From the NCBI GenBank assembly GCA_963777565.1, contig CAVZQZ010000006.1, positions 310,001 to 374,000 of the forward strand: 64,000 bases of DNA, in the 5' to 3' direction. The position numbers and the translations under genes were made by a program. Origin of the DNA: CALMEC01 sp963777565. Lineage in GTDB: Bacteria; Actinomycetota; Thermoleophilia; Miltoncostaeales; Miltoncostaeaceae. A model generated the notes under the pieces. The model made no database searches. It had not been told where the DNA came from and worked only from the letters and a program-made list of their open reading frames with translations. This document shows, piece by piece, positions 35,002-43,780 of this stretch; position 1 is the first letter of the stretch, and each line of letters begins with the position of its first letter.

Positions 35002-37836
35002 TCAGGAGCCCTCCCTCAACGTGTCCCGGCCTTCGGAGCGTCGATTCAGGGGGGTCGGGCCCAGCAGGACCGCCGCGAGCTCGTCGCGCGAGCGCACCCC
35101 GAGCTTGCGGTAGACGTTGCGCAGGTGGTACTCGACGGTCTTTGGGCTCAGGAACAGCTTCGTCGCCGCTTCGCGCGTGGTGTGGCCCTCCGCCAGCGTC
35201 ATGGCGATGTGGAGCTCCTGAGGGGTGAGGAGGTCCGCCGTGCTCGCGTCGCGCCGGCGGGCGGTCTCGCCGGTCGCAGCAAGCTCGGCGCGGGCGCGCT
35301 CAGCCCAGGGGTCGGCGCCCAGCTCGTCGAAGGCGTCCAGCGCGGCCCGCAGTTGCGTGCGGGCCTGCGCTCTGCGGCGCGCGCGGCGCAGCCGCTCCCC
35401 GTAGCAGAGGCGCGTGCGGGCCTCGTCGAAGCGGTCCGGCGTGCGCGCGTGCTGATCGAGCGCGGTGGTGAAGGCCCGCTCCAGCTCCTCATCGCCGGCG
35501 AGCAGAGCACGGCAGCGCCCCGCGCGGGCGAGGACCCAGGGCTGTCCCTTCTCTTCCGCAAGCCGCCCAAAGACTTCGAGCCCGCCCGGCGCCTCGATCC
35601 CCCGCCCCATGCGGACGAGGGCCTCCACGAGCTCGGGCATCGGAGACACATCGGGATCCCGGATCCCCAGAGCGTCGAGCAGGGCGAGCTTCTCGGTGAT
35701 CGGGGCGATCGCCTCACCGGGCCGGCCGAGCCCCAGCGCGAGGTCGGTGAGCGCATCGAGCGCCCACATGCGCAGCAGCCCGAGCTCGCGCTCGCCGGCA
35801 ATCGCAATCGCCTCGCCGGCGTGGCGCCGGCATGCCTCCTCCCGCCCGCGGCGCGCGTCCAGGCACGCCAGCCCGGCGAGCGCGCCGCACAGCGCCAGCG
35901 TCTGCCCGGTCTCCCGCGCCAGGCGGATCGCCTCGTCGTAGAGGGCGTCGGCGAGGGCCCAGCGGTCGCTGGTCGCCGCGTCGCGCGCGGCGAGTACCAG
36001 CGCGAACGGCAGCTCACCGAGCGCGCTCTGGGCGCGGGCCGACTCGATGGCACGAGCGATCAGACCCTGCCCCGTCGCCGCTTCCCGCAGCCACAGCGGC
36101 CCCAGTGCGGCATCGGAGAGCATCCGCGGATCGCGGGAGAGGACGTCGGACTGCTCGAGCACGGCGACCGCGCGACGAAGATGCGAGGAGCCCTCGCTTC
36201 CACGCCCGTTCAGCACCAGCGCGGTGCCGAGCGCGAGATTCGCGCAGAACACCTCGACCTCGCCGGCCTGCGGAGCGAGGAGATCCCACGCGCGCATGGC
36301 GGTCGCGAGCATCACCTCCGGCCGCCCGGCGTAGCCGCATGCCTCGGCCGCCTCCGCGTACATGACCAGCGCGAGGTTCCGATCATCGTCCTGGATGGCG
36401 CCGGCGCCCTCGACCAGAATCTCGTACGCCTCCACGACGAACCCCGCGCGCATCGCGACCTCACCCCGCAGGCGCTGCACCTCGGCGCGCAGGCGCCCAC
36501 CCGCGCCGAGGGTCAGCGCCTCGTCGAGCGCCCGAGTCGTCCGTTCGACATCGCCGCTCAGCCAGGCCGCCTCGGCGGCCATGAGGAGCCGCTCGGCCCT
36601 CTTTTCGCCCGCCGGCGTGAGCCGGGCGGCGCGCTCGGCTGCCGCTGCCCCAGCCGCGTAGGCGCTGCGCCCGCGCGCATGAGCGGCCGCCGCCTGGAGC
36701 GCGGACGCCGCCGTCTCGTCGGGCCCCAGCGCCGCGGCGCCCAGATGACCGGCGCGACGGTCGGCCTGTGACTCGTGCAGGAGCGCCCCGGCGAGCGCCC
36801 CGTGCGCCGCCCGGCGCTCCCCCGGTGAGCACGCGCGGTAGGCGGCGGCACGGGCGAGCGGATGGCAGAACTCCACTCGGCCAGGGCCGATGGAGATCAG
36901 CCCCGCCCGCTCGGCCGCCTCGAGCGCGTGGAGGTCGAGACCGAGGGTCGCCGCCGCCGCGTCGATGACCGGCAGCTCCCCGGATTCGTCGGCGGCCGCG
37001 AGCATCAGCATCGAGCGCTCGGTGGCATCCAGGGCATCGATCCGGCGTCGGTACATGAGCTCGACGCTGGTCTGCACCGGAGGGGGCGCACTCCCCGGCT
37101 CGTCCTCGAGATGGGCTCCGCCGGCGGCGAGCTCCGCAAGCGCCAGCGGGTTGCCGGCCGCAATCGACAGGACGCGCTCGGTGGTGCCGGGCGCCAGCCG
37201 ATCGGGCGCGTGCCGCGCCACGATCGTCGCCGCGGCCCCGGGCTCGACGCCCGCGAGCTCGAGCCGCGGCAGCCCGGCCGCCTCGATCGTCGGAGCCTCG
37301 CCGCTGCGCATCGCGAGCAGCACCGCGATCGGGTCGACCAGCAGCCGGCGCGCCGCGAAGAGGACTGCAGCGAGCGACGAGTCGTCGAGCCAGTGCGCGT
37401 CGTCGAGCACGACGAGCAGTGGGGCATGCTCGGCCTCGGCCGCGAGCAGACTGAGCGTTGCGGCGCCGATGGCAAAACGGTCGGTCGGTCGGGCGGGTCC
37501 GAGCGCCAGGGCGCCTCGCAACGCGGAGGCCTGCGGCTCCGGCAGGCGCTCGAGCGCTCCGAGCACCGGCCTCAGCAGTTCGAGGAGCCCACCGAATGGG
37601 ACCTGTGCCTCGGACTCAACGCCGCGCGCGGCGATCACGGTCATGTCCGCCTCTCGGGCACGTGCTTTGGCTTGCTCGAGCAGGGCCGTCTTGCCGATGC
37701 CCGGCTCACCGCCGACGACCAGGACTGCGCTCGAGCCGGTGCGCGCGTCCGCGAGCAGGCGGTCGATGCGGGCGCACTCCTCCGCCCGTCCGAGGAGCAC
37801 GGTCCCCCGTTCGGAAATGACCATGGGGCCGATCAT
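35002..37836 (-). CDS. Large ATP-binding LuxR family (LAL) regulator
   Basis: 944 residues. An AAA/STAND ATPase domain opens the protein: Walker A GGEPGIGKTALLE (42-54), Walker B region LLVVLDDAHWLDD (about 143-155). A long tetratricopeptide-like helical middle follows (about 330-850). The C-terminal LuxR helix-turn-helix is LTPQELHIAMTLAEGHTTRE, AATKLFLSPKTVEYHLRNVY, RKLGVRSRDELAAVL. Such LAL regulators switch on secondary-metabolite or catabolic genes upon ligand binding. It lies upstream of, and in line with, the methyltransferase and hydrolase-glycosyltransferase genes, 54 bases before the first, and is their likely activator. Confidence 0.92.
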   Translation of the reverse strand: MIGPMVISERGTVLLGRAEECARIDRLLADARTGSSAVLVVGGEPGIGKTALLEQAKARAREADMTVIAARGVESEAQVPFGGLLELLRPVLGALERLPEPQASALRGALALGPARPTDRFAIGAATLSLLAAEAEHAPLLVVLDDAHWLDDSSLAAVLFAARRLLVDPIAVLLAMRSGEAPTIEAAGLPRLELAGVEPGAAATIVARHAPDRLAPGTTERVLSIAAGNPLALAELAAGGAHLEDEPGSAPPPVQTSVELMYRRRIDALDATERSMLMLAAADESGELPVIDAAAATLGLDLHALEAAERAGLISIGPGRVEFCHPLARAAAYRACSPGERRAAHGALAGALLHESQADRRAGHLGAAALGPDETAASALQAAAAHARGRSAYAAGAAAAERAARLTPAGEKRAERLLMAAEAAWLSGDVERTTRALDEALTLGAGGRLRAEVQRLRGEVAMRAGFVVEAYEILVEGAGAIQDDDRNLALVMYAEAAEACGYAGRPEVMLATAMRAWDLLAPQAGEVEVFCANLALGTALVLNGRGSEGSSHLRRAVAVLEQSDVLSRDPRMLSDAALGPLWLREAATGQGLIARAIESARAQSALGELPFALVLAARDAATSDRWALADALYDEAIRLARETGQTLALCGALAGLACLDARRGREEACRRHAGEAIAIAGERELGLLRMWALDALTDLALGLGRPGEAIAPITEKLALLDALGIRDPDVSPMPELVEALVRMGRGIEAPGGLEVFGRLAEEKGQPWVLARAGRCRALLAGDEELERAFTTALDQHARTPDRFDEARTRLCYGERLRRARRRAQARTQLRAALDAFDELGADPWAERARAELAATGETARRRDASTADLLTPQELHIAMTLAEGHTTREAATKLFLSPKTVEYHLRNVYRKLGVRSRDELAAVLLGPTPLNRRSEGRDTLREGS

Positions 37837-38019
37837 CCCAGGTCCGCTTCCAGCGGCAAGGCCGCTGCGATTGGCGCGGAGCGTCGGTCGTCGTCAGGGC
37901 CTGACTCGCGCGATCGCGATTCGAGGCGGCGACAAAGACCCCGATGTTCATCAAGGAGGTCGTCGATGCATGTGACGGGCTCGAAACGACCCCTGAGCGC
38001 ATCATCCCGACGATCGCCA

Positions 38020-38217
38020 TCAGCTCGGGGGCTGGAGCGCCGGTGCGCCACCAGTCCATGTCATTTCGATCTCGAGCTCCGTGCGGTCGTTCTTGTGAGT
38101 GGCTTCGATCTCGATTGCGATCGGCTCGCAATGCTCCTCGATGCGACGAAGCAACGCGGCGGCCTCGTGACGACTGAGACTCGACTCGCGTTCGAACAGC
38201 TTGACCTTCTTGCTCAC
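38020..38217 (-). CDS. Short amphi-Trp domain protein (65 aa)
   Basis: From GTG 38217 with GAGAGGAG upstream: VSKKVKLFERESSLSRHEAA, ALLRRIEEHCEPIAIEIEAT, KNDRTELEIEMTWTGGAPAL. It has the start (KLFERESxLSRxEAAxLLRRI) and end (ELEIEMTW) of amphi-Trp domains, but family members usually have a longer central strand region (for example a PDxVELEVE piece) that is missing here. Role unknown. Confidence 0.7.
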   Translation of the reverse strand: MSKKVKLFERESSLSRHEAAALLRRIEEHCEPIAIEIEATHKNDRTELEIEMTWTGGAPALQPPS

Positions 38218-38502
38218 GGGGACTCCTCTCGTGTGGAGTTTGCCCAGCGTTCCAGCCACCGATCCGCCCGACATCGGGATGTGACGCAGCGACGCGGCGG
38301 ACCGCGACCTCGACCACCGATGAACGCCGCGTTGACCGCCAGGGCATTCAGGATGCTCTTGAACGCTTCTGAAAAACCCCCAGGCCGCACTGGCGGAATG
38401 CCCCTCTTCGATCTTTCGCTCGCTCGATCCGAACCGCGTTCAGTCAGGTTCCGGGGCACCCAAAGTACGGCCCAACCACGGGGTCGCCCCGGGCGCCGGG
38501 CG
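38218..38502. other. Intergenic, no gene seen
   Basis: No supported frame. Should contain the promoter of the amphi-Trp gene; nothing distinctive is visible. Confidence 0.35.
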
Positions 38503-39696
38503 CTACGGGTCCGGGGGCGGTCGGCGCGGCACGCTTCCGCCCTGAGCGGCCTGGGGGGGCTCGCGGTCGGAGATTACGGCCCCCACCCCGGCGGCTCCCA
38601 CCGGCTCGGAGGGCGGGGCCACGCGCCACGACCTACGGAAGCGCCAGAGCAGCAGGGCGAAGACACCGAGCACGATGGGCCCGGCGTAGGTGAGGCCGCG
38701 GAACAGAATTACGCCCGCAACGATCTGCGACTCATCGGAGCCGCCGGTGACCGCAAGGAAGCCCGAGACGTAGAGCGCCTCCGTCACGCCAACGCCCCCC
38801 GGCGTGAAGTTGACGATCGTCAGCAGCCGCACGAGCGTGTAGACGACGGCGATGGAGCCGACGGGGAGGTCATCGGTGCCCAGGCCGACGGCCCTCATCG
38901 AGATGGCGAGCATGATGCCGTTCAGAACGTAGACGCCGAGCACGGCGGCCAGCACGCGGCCGCCGCGCTCGGACCAGGTCTGTCGCAGATCGTTCCGGAA
39001 CCGGACGGCCGCCTCGGCGAAGTCCTGTTCGCTGGGACGGCGGTGGACGATCCCCCGCGCCCAGCGCGCGAACCGTCCCGTGAGCGTCCCCACCCGGCGC
39101 GAGAAGGTCTCGCTCCTCAGCATGAGCCAGACGAGCACGATCCCCGCAGCCGACACCACCAGGCCGACCGCCGCCAGCACCACGATCCCCGTCGAGATCT
39201 GCCCCTCCGCCGCCGCGATCAGCACCGCGAAGATCGGCATGACGAGGACGGTCAGGTTGGTCAGCGAGCTGGTGAAGAGCCAGCTCCGCGCGAAGTCGTC
39301 GGTGTAGAAGCCCCAGGAGCGCAGCATCCCCAGCCGGGTGGCAGTGCCGGAGGGGCCGGGGACCGTGTTGGAGACGGCCGCGGCGCCCTCGACCGCAACG
39401 AGGCCGCGCGGCATCCCGAGGCCCGGGACCGTGATCGCGAGCTGGGCGGCGATCAGGACCTGCACCACCAGCAGCAGCGCGACGAGCAGCACGCCCGCCT
39501 GGAGCGAGACCTCGGCGAGGGCAGCCCCGACCTCCTCGAGGTCCCCGACGTTGGCGAGCAGCACCCACGCGATCAGGCCCAGCAGGAGCAAGGTGAGCAC
39601 CCCCCGCGCGAGCGCGTCGGGCACGTGCACGCGGCGCCTTCCGACAGCGGTCACGGTCTCCTCGGGCCGGGGCTGCCCCTCCTCCGCGGCGCTCAC
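38503..39696 (-). CDS. Lysylphosphatidylglycerol synthase-type (UPF0104) membrane protein
   Basis: 397 residues with about eight spans of the LPG_synthase_TM/UPF0104 family: LTLLLLGLIAWVLLANVGDL near 35-55, VEGAAAVSNTVPGPSGTATR (family signature), FARSWLFTSSLTNLTVLVMP, GVYVLNGIMLAISMRAVGLG, LLTIVNFTPGGVGVTEALYV and LTYAGPIVLGVFALLLWR. Stand-alone members act as lipid or glycolipid flippase-like proteins; the aminoacyl-transferase domain of MprF is absent. GTG start. The C-terminal 40 residues are disordered. Confidence 0.85.
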   Translation of the reverse strand: MSAAEEGQPRPEETVTAVGRRRVHVPDALARGVLTLLLLGLIAWVLLANVGDLEEVGAALAEVSLQAGVLLVALLLVVQVLIAAQLAITVPGLGMPRGLVAVEGAAAVSNTVPGPSGTATRLGMLRSWGFYTDDFARSWLFTSSLTNLTVLVMPIFAVLIAAAEGQISTGIVVLAAVGLVVSAAGIVLVWLMLRSETFSRRVGTLTGRFARWARGIVHRRPSEQDFAEAAVRFRNDLRQTWSERGGRVLAAVLGVYVLNGIMLAISMRAVGLGTDDLPVGSIAVVYTLVRLLTIVNFTPGGVGVTEALYVSGFLAVTGGSDESQIVAGVILFRGLTYAGPIVLGVFALLLWRFRRSWRVAPPSEPVGAAGVGAVISDREPPQAAQGGSVPRRPPPDP

Positions 39697-39914
39697 CCGC
39701 GCAGTCTGTCATCCGGCGGGGACGGGGTCGCCGGACCACCCCTCACGGGAGCCACTCGCCCGGCTGCGCATCGATCCACGAACCCAGATCAGTGCTGGTA
39801 GCCCGCGATGCACCGGCCGCCTCCCGTGCGGGAACTGGCCAGGACAACGAAGGTCGACCTCGGGCACGGGCCCGAAACTGTAGCGCCGGCTCACGGCGCC
39901 GAGCGAGCGCCAGG

Positions 39915-40352
39915 CTACAGGTGGACGGCCTTTAGGCCGCCCCAGTGGCGATCCAGGTACTCGATCACGAGGCGGCGGTGACAGTGCTCCGGCGTCGGCT
40001 CGCTGCAGAGCAATACCGTCGGCAGCTCGAACGAGGTCCGGTGAAGCCGCTTCTCTATCTCTCGCTCGGCCATCAGCGCGTTGAAGTCACGCTCGTACTC
40101 GGCCCAGCTGCCCTTCCGCTTCTTGAAGGCATCGAGAATCTCCTGCGTGGGCGCCAGCATCGGCTCGTGCCGGTAGTCCGCCCCTACGATCTCGTGAAGA
40201 AAGTAGGCGAGATCGTCTCGCTTCGAGAAGCCGGCCAGCTGCGAGACGTTGTTCAGGCGGACGTCGAGCAGGCGCCTGATTCCGCGCGACTTCAGAAGAT
40301 GGAAGAACTCACCGGCCGACTTCTGTGTGAAGCCGATCGAGTAGATCTCCAT
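39915..40352 (-). CDS. DUF488 domain protein
   Basis: 145 residues: MEIYSIGFTQKSAGEFFHLL, IRRLLDVRLNNVSQLAGFSK, DDLAYFLHEIVGADYRHEPM and LLCSEPTPEHCHRRLVIEYL. This is the DUF488 pattern, with the conserved DVR and the C-E-x-x-P-x-x-C-H-R motif that may bind a metal. Function unknown. GGAGAAGGA lies directly before the ATG at 40352; the longer frame upstream has no support. Confidence 0.9.
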   Translation of the reverse strand: MEIYSIGFTQKSAGEFFHLLKSRGIRRLLDVRLNNVSQLAGFSKRDDLAYFLHEIVGADYRHEPMLAPTQEILDAFKKRKGSWAEYERDFNALMAEREIEKRLHRTSFELPTVLLCSEPTPEHCHRRLVIEYLDRHWGGLKAVHL

Positions 40353-40881
40353 TCCTTCTCCTCGAAGCCGTTGAAGATGTCCCCCTGTGCCAAGCGCCGA
40401 GTGCTGTCTCCGGCTGCACTGTTCCATCACCACGCAGATGCACAACGCGATTATCGCGGTCGTTCAGCACGCGGGCAACCAAAAGACGCCGGTGGCAATC
40501 GGTCGGGTCTTCTTCCGAGCACTTCGTAGCGGATCGCGACCGCGATCAGCGAGGGCGGCTCGAAGATCGCGAAGGGCGAGTGGGTTACGGTGCCCGAAAA
40601 GCACGTCCGCGCGGTCGAACGGCGCGCGCTCGGCGAGGAGATCACGCACGACCGAGAGCGCGCTTGATCATCCGGTCGTTGCACCCGATCAGATCCGAAC
40701 CGTCGTCCGTGCGGCGGCCTCGCGGTACCGGGCTCGCTAAGGCGGTGCTGAGTCTGTCCATGCATGACTCATCGAGGTCCGGCGAGCAGGGGTGGGTTGT
40801 CGGCGGGAGCCTAGTCACGGTAAGGCGTTTGCGCGACGATCATGAACGGATCGACAAACGAACCGACCGAGGAGGCTGCAC
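40353..40881. other. Intergenic, no confident gene
   Basis: A minus frame at 40464-40649 (MRDLLAERAPFDRADVLFGH...) and a plus frame reading IATAISEGGSKIAKGEWVTV (about 40530-40660) overlap each other; neither has a ribosome site or recognised family. Probably relic sequence. The VOC gene's GACCGAGGAGG site is at about 40864-40873. Confidence 0.3.
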
Positions 40882-41316
40882 ATGGCCGAGTTCCCTGCAC
40901 CAAAGGAAGGGATCCTGCTCACGCACTTCATCGTTTCCGACAACGTGGAGCGCTCGTGTCGCTTCTACACCGAAGTGCTCGGCGGCGAGACCGTGCTCGA
41001 GGGTGAGCCGACGATCGTGGCGCTCGCAAACGGCTGGGTGACGATTAACGTCGGCGGCGGACCTACCGAGGACAAGCCGACGGTCACGCTCGAGACGCCC
41101 TCCGACCCCGACCGGACGAGCGCATTCCTCAACATCCGCGTTGCGGACATCCAAGCGGTGTACTCGCAGTGGAGCGCGCGCGGGGCCAAGTTCCTCACCC
41201 CGCCGCAAGACCGCGGAGCCGAGATCCGCTGCTACCTCCGCGATCCGGATGGGCACCTGATCGAGGTCGGCCAGACGAGCGCGGATTTCCTCGACCGTCA
41301 GTCGGAAACGCGCTGA
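40882..41316 (+). CDS. VOC family protein (glyoxalase/bleomycin resistance fold)
   Basis: 144 residues: THFIVSDNVERSCRFYTEVL then GGETVLEGEPTIVALANGWV, FLNIRVADIQAVYSQWSARG and IRCYLRDPDGHLIEVGQTSA. Two beta-alpha-beta-beta-beta modules form one VOC unit; His near residue 15 and Glu of LIEVGQ are typical metal ligands. Likely a lyase or antibiotic-binding protein; no substrate predicted. ATG preceded by GAGGAGG. Confidence 0.88.
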   Translation: MAEFPAPKEGILLTHFIVSDNVERSCRFYTEVLGGETVLEGEPTIVALANGWVTINVGGGPTEDKPTVTLETPSDPDRTSAFLNIRVADIQAVYSQWSARGAKFLTPPQDRGAEIRCYLRDPDGHLIEVGQTSADFLDRQSETR

Positions 41317-41459
41317 TTGCGGAGAGCGCGTTCATCGACAGCGAGCTCGGATACCTTCCCGGCGAGCGCCGTCTCGCCCGCATCGCAACGGTCGGACGGA
41401 CGGACACCGCACGTCGTTCCCGTCATGAGGAGCTCTCCTTTGGCGAAAGAGCGTCGGCG

Positions 41460-41918
41460 CTACGGCTCCTGCGCTTGGTGTGCGCTGGTCGTCGGAGTTC
41501 TTCGGCGCCGCCGGAACGCGGCCACCTCGCGGGCGAACGTCGGCGAGAGCGGGATGCTCATGACCACATCCACAAGCGCGCCGTCGGGATCGGCCACCAT
41601 GAAGTGGCGTTGGCCGAACTCCTCATCACGGAGCTCTTGCACAAACGGCCGGCCGGCAGCCCTGGCCCTGGCATGGACGACATCGACGTCGTGCACCTCG
41701 ACCGTGACGATGACCCCTTGGGGCGGGCGGCGAAAGGCTTCGGGCACCGAGGGATGCTCCCGACGCACGAGCCCGAGCTGGACCTGGGCGCGCCCGGGTG
41801 CGCGCAGAAGCGTGTACCAGCCACTCTCAAAGGTCACCTCGAGGCCGAGGAGGTCCGCGTAGAACGCTGTGGACTCCTCGATCGCCTCGCAACAGATCAC
41901 CGGAAAGATGCTGTTCAC
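41460..41918 (-). CDS. VOC family protein
   Basis: 152 residues from a GTG start: NSIFPVICCEAIEESTAFYA, DLLGLEVTFESGWYTLLRAP, VTVEVHDVDVVHARARAAGR and FGQRHFMVADPDGALVDVVM. The metal-site histidine of the first strand is replaced (PVICCEAI) so it may be a non-metal binding member. The C-terminal tail is basic (FRRRRRTPTTS). It is not closely related to the VOC protein at 40882. Confidence 0.85.
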   Translation of the reverse strand: MNSIFPVICCEAIEESTAFYADLLGLEVTFESGWYTLLRAPGRAQVQLGLVRREHPSVPEAFRRPPQGVIVTVEVHDVDVVHARARAAGRPFVQELRDEEFGQRHFMVADPDGALVDVVMSIPLSPTFAREVAAFRRRRRTPTTSAHQAQEP

Positions 41919-41967
41919 GCGCGTGCTCCACTACTGAGGGCAGACCACGCGACGACGGCGCCGGGCT

Positions 41968-42201
41968 TCACAACCGACGGCCCCGGCCTTGGCGATTGGG
42001 CGCCCGGCTCATCACCTTGAGCGCCGCCGCGGCTCCCTCGAGGCGCCTGACGAATCCGGAGGGCGCTGTTATCTCGCCGTTCGCGACGACCTGGGCGAGG
42101 CGATCGAGGATCACGGCCGCCTCCCACTGCCCCTCGCTTCGACATGAGTAAAGGGTATCGGCCGTCTCGGTGCACCGGGTTTGTTGGGCCACCCGGGCCA
42201 C
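41968..42201 (-). CDS. Hypothetical small protein (77 aa)
   Basis: Frame reads TADTLYSCRSEGQWEAAVIL, DRLAQVVANGEITAPSGFVR and RLEGAAAALKVMSRAPNRQG. Its helical, alternating pattern looks coding, but no ribosome site precedes ATG 42201 and no family is recognised. Low support. Confidence 0.35.
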   Translation of the reverse strand: MARVAQQTRCTETADTLYSCRSEGQWEAAVILDRLAQVVANGEITAPSGFVRRLEGAAAALKVMSRAPNRQGRGRRL

Positions 42202-42380
42202 AGCCCAAGTAGTTCCCAGGGCTCACATCTTGCTGGCCTAAGCGAGAGTCCCTCATCGCCTGGGACAAAGCGTCGAATCGGCCTCCAGCTCCCCTCCTTC
42301 GACGCCGCGCCGGAGGTCACCGCAGCCGTAATCCCTAGTGCGACGGCGACCAATCTTAAGAAGCCAGCCCCCGAGAACAG

Positions 42381-42668
42381 CTAAGGCTTGGTGATGTGGT
42401 GCACCGGGAACTCGTGGATGTCCGGCGGACCCTGCGGAGCGCGATCACCCAGCTCCTGGAGCGCGGGTTGAAGCCTGCCGCCCACGAAGCGGTCGAAGGC
42501 GTCACGCGACTCCCAGAAGTCCAGTACACCCCACCCACCATCGATCGGACCCGCCGCGTGGAAGATCAGACCCTCTGGTGGATTTCCGTCAATCCCCATG
42601 AAACCGTGGACCGCGTCGTACTGCTCCTGGGTTCCGCCGCTGAACCTCACGCGAATACCGATTGCCAT
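42381..42668 (-). CDS. Small ABM-like protein (95 aa)
   Basis: MAIGIRVRFSGGTQEQYDAV, HGFMGIDGNPPEGLIFHAAG, GGWGVLDFWESRDAFDRFVG, RLQPALQELGDRAPQGPPDI, HEFPVHHITKP. Dimeric alpha+beta-barrel pattern; the intact member of the family whose relic lies at 23255-23510. GGGGAG precedes ATG 42668. No function known. The frame extends to 42872 without support. Confidence 0.8.
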   Translation of the reverse strand: MAIGIRVRFSGGTQEQYDAVHGFMGIDGNPPEGLIFHAAGPIDGGWGVLDFWESRDAFDRFVGGRLQPALQELGDRAPQGPPDIHEFPVHHITKP

Positions 42669-42871
42669 GGAACTCCCCTTCCCATCGCTTGGCCCTGCGA
42701 GTCTACGGTTGCGAGTGTGCTCTCGCGCAAGTGTCGGGGATGCCTCGAACCCACTTACTGCGCAAAACGTGACTCCTCGCGCTACGGCACCTGACGGTAC
42801 GATGCGGCTCCAGGTTGCATATCCGGGATGCGAGAAGGTTCGGCTCGAAAACGAGATGAAAAGGGAAACCA

Positions 42872-43285
42872 ATGCATCACGGCGTGGGAGTACTCGAACA
42901 GTGGGCCGCGTCCCTCTCGGCCCGGGACGCGGCTGCCTGGGCGGCGCTGTGCGCTGAGGATTGCGTTCACGAGGACGTCGCGATTGGGGTGATCAATCGT
43001 GGGCCGCAAGAGGTGCGCGCCTTCGGCCAAGCGTTTTTCGATGCAGTCCCGGATTTCGTGGTGGCGCTTCGGTCGAGCTTCGGTGCGGGTGAGTCGGCGG
43101 TCGGGGAGTGGGAGATGTCGGGCACTCATTCGGGAGACCTCACGAACATGCCGGCGAGCGGGCGCGCCTTCACCGTCCGCGGCGCGACCCTCATCACGCT
43201 CGACGACGCGGGAAAGGTCGTCCGTTGGACCGAGTATTGGGACACGGCGATCTGGCTGCGTCAGCTCGGGTTTCTCCCCTCGTAA
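42872..43285 (+). CDS. SnoaL-like/ester cyclase family protein
   Basis: 137 residues: LEQWAASLSARDAAAWAALC, AEDCVHEDVAIGVINRGPQE, VRAFGQAFFDAVPDFVVALR, GEWEMSGTHSGDLTNMPASG and FTVRGATLITLDDAGKVVRW. This is the SnoaL-like polyketide-cyclase (NTF2 fold) pattern including the D-x-G-D-L-T-x-x-P-A-S-G-R motif. Often acts on small cyclic intermediates or has lost catalysis. ATG start; GAAAAGGGAAA upstream gives only a modest ribosome site. Confidence 0.88.
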   Translation: MHHGVGVLEQWAASLSARDAAAWAALCAEDCVHEDVAIGVINRGPQEVRAFGQAFFDAVPDFVVALRSSFGAGESAVGEWEMSGTHSGDLTNMPASGRAFTVRGATLITLDDAGKVVRWTEYWDTAIWLRQLGFLPS

Positions 43286-43311
43286 CGGGAGGTTGAGAGA
43301 CGGCGCAGGAC

Positions 43312-43588
43312 CGCTACTGCGCTAACGCGCCCCGTAGTGCTGTGACTAGTCCACAGGGCGCTTCAGCAGGACGACTGGCCACGCGATCAGGTCACCCTTC
43401 TTGAGCGTCAGACCGACTGCCTCCCAGCCCTCGGAGCCAAGCTGATTGAGACGGTCAGGGCTGAGATCAACCGACTTCTTCTTCAGCCGCCCGGCATCCG
43501 CCAGGGGCACCACCAGGTACTCCCACTTCTGCGCCATCTTCATCTCCAGACCGTTGGGTTCGGGGTTCGTGCTGACCCTTCCCGCCAG
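43312..43588 (-). repeat. Duplicated unit carrying DUF4177 copy 3
   Basis: Inverted partner of 20518-20791. Both share sequence from CTGGCGG upstream of the gene, through the whole coding region, past the stop into CACAGCACTA(C/G)GGGG and a G/C-rich GCGC(G/T)TAGC end. Copies are 22.5 kb apart. Confidence 0.8.
43346..43537 (-). CDS. DUF4177-like small protein, copy 3 (63 aa)
   Basis: MAQKWEYLVVPLADAGRLKK, KSVDLSPDRLNQLGSEGWEA, VGLTLKKGDLIAWPVVLLKR, PVD. Same domain as copies 1 and 2. GGAG six bases before ATG 43537 is kept. A TAG directly after VD makes it four residues shorter than copy 2. Function unknown; maintenance of an intact frame in two of three copies suggests selection. Confidence 0.75.
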   Translation of the reverse strand: MAQKWEYLVVPLADAGRLKKKSVDLSPDRLNQLGSEGWEAVGLTLKKGDLIAWPVVLLKRPVD

Positions 43589-43695
43589 ATCAACACAGCG
43601 CATCCGGAGACCCCAACCGGCCGCGTCCGTAATCTGCCGCGTGGCCAAGAGCGTCCGGGCGAAGTCCGCTAACGCGCCTCCTAGTGGTTCGGCTC

Positions 43696-43780
43696 CTAGT
43701 GCGGAACGGAGATGCCGACCTGCCTGTGCGTACGCGTAGCTCGCGAGGCCGCTGCAGTCGAAGCCAGAGGGTGGGCCAGC
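43696..43780 (-). pseudogene. NlpC/P60 active-site relic
   Basis: About 26 codons reading GPPSGFDCSGLASYAYAQ and, after a one-base slip, VGISVPH then TAG. FDCSGLxxYAY with the catalytic Cys is the hallmark of NlpC/P60 cell-wall peptidases, which continue ...VPHYA. The frame stops exactly where an intergenic repeat motif (CACTAG) begins, and palindromic repeats lie on the other side. Only this fragment remains. Confidence 0.6.

Noticed and set aside
36862..39801. Very long plus-strand open frame (979 codons)
   Set aside because: Shadow of the LAL regulator and the UPF0104 gene; high GC removes stops in opposite frames.
41915..42268. Minus-strand 117-codon frame beside a VOC gene
   Set aside because: Overlaps other small frames with no start signals or resemblance.
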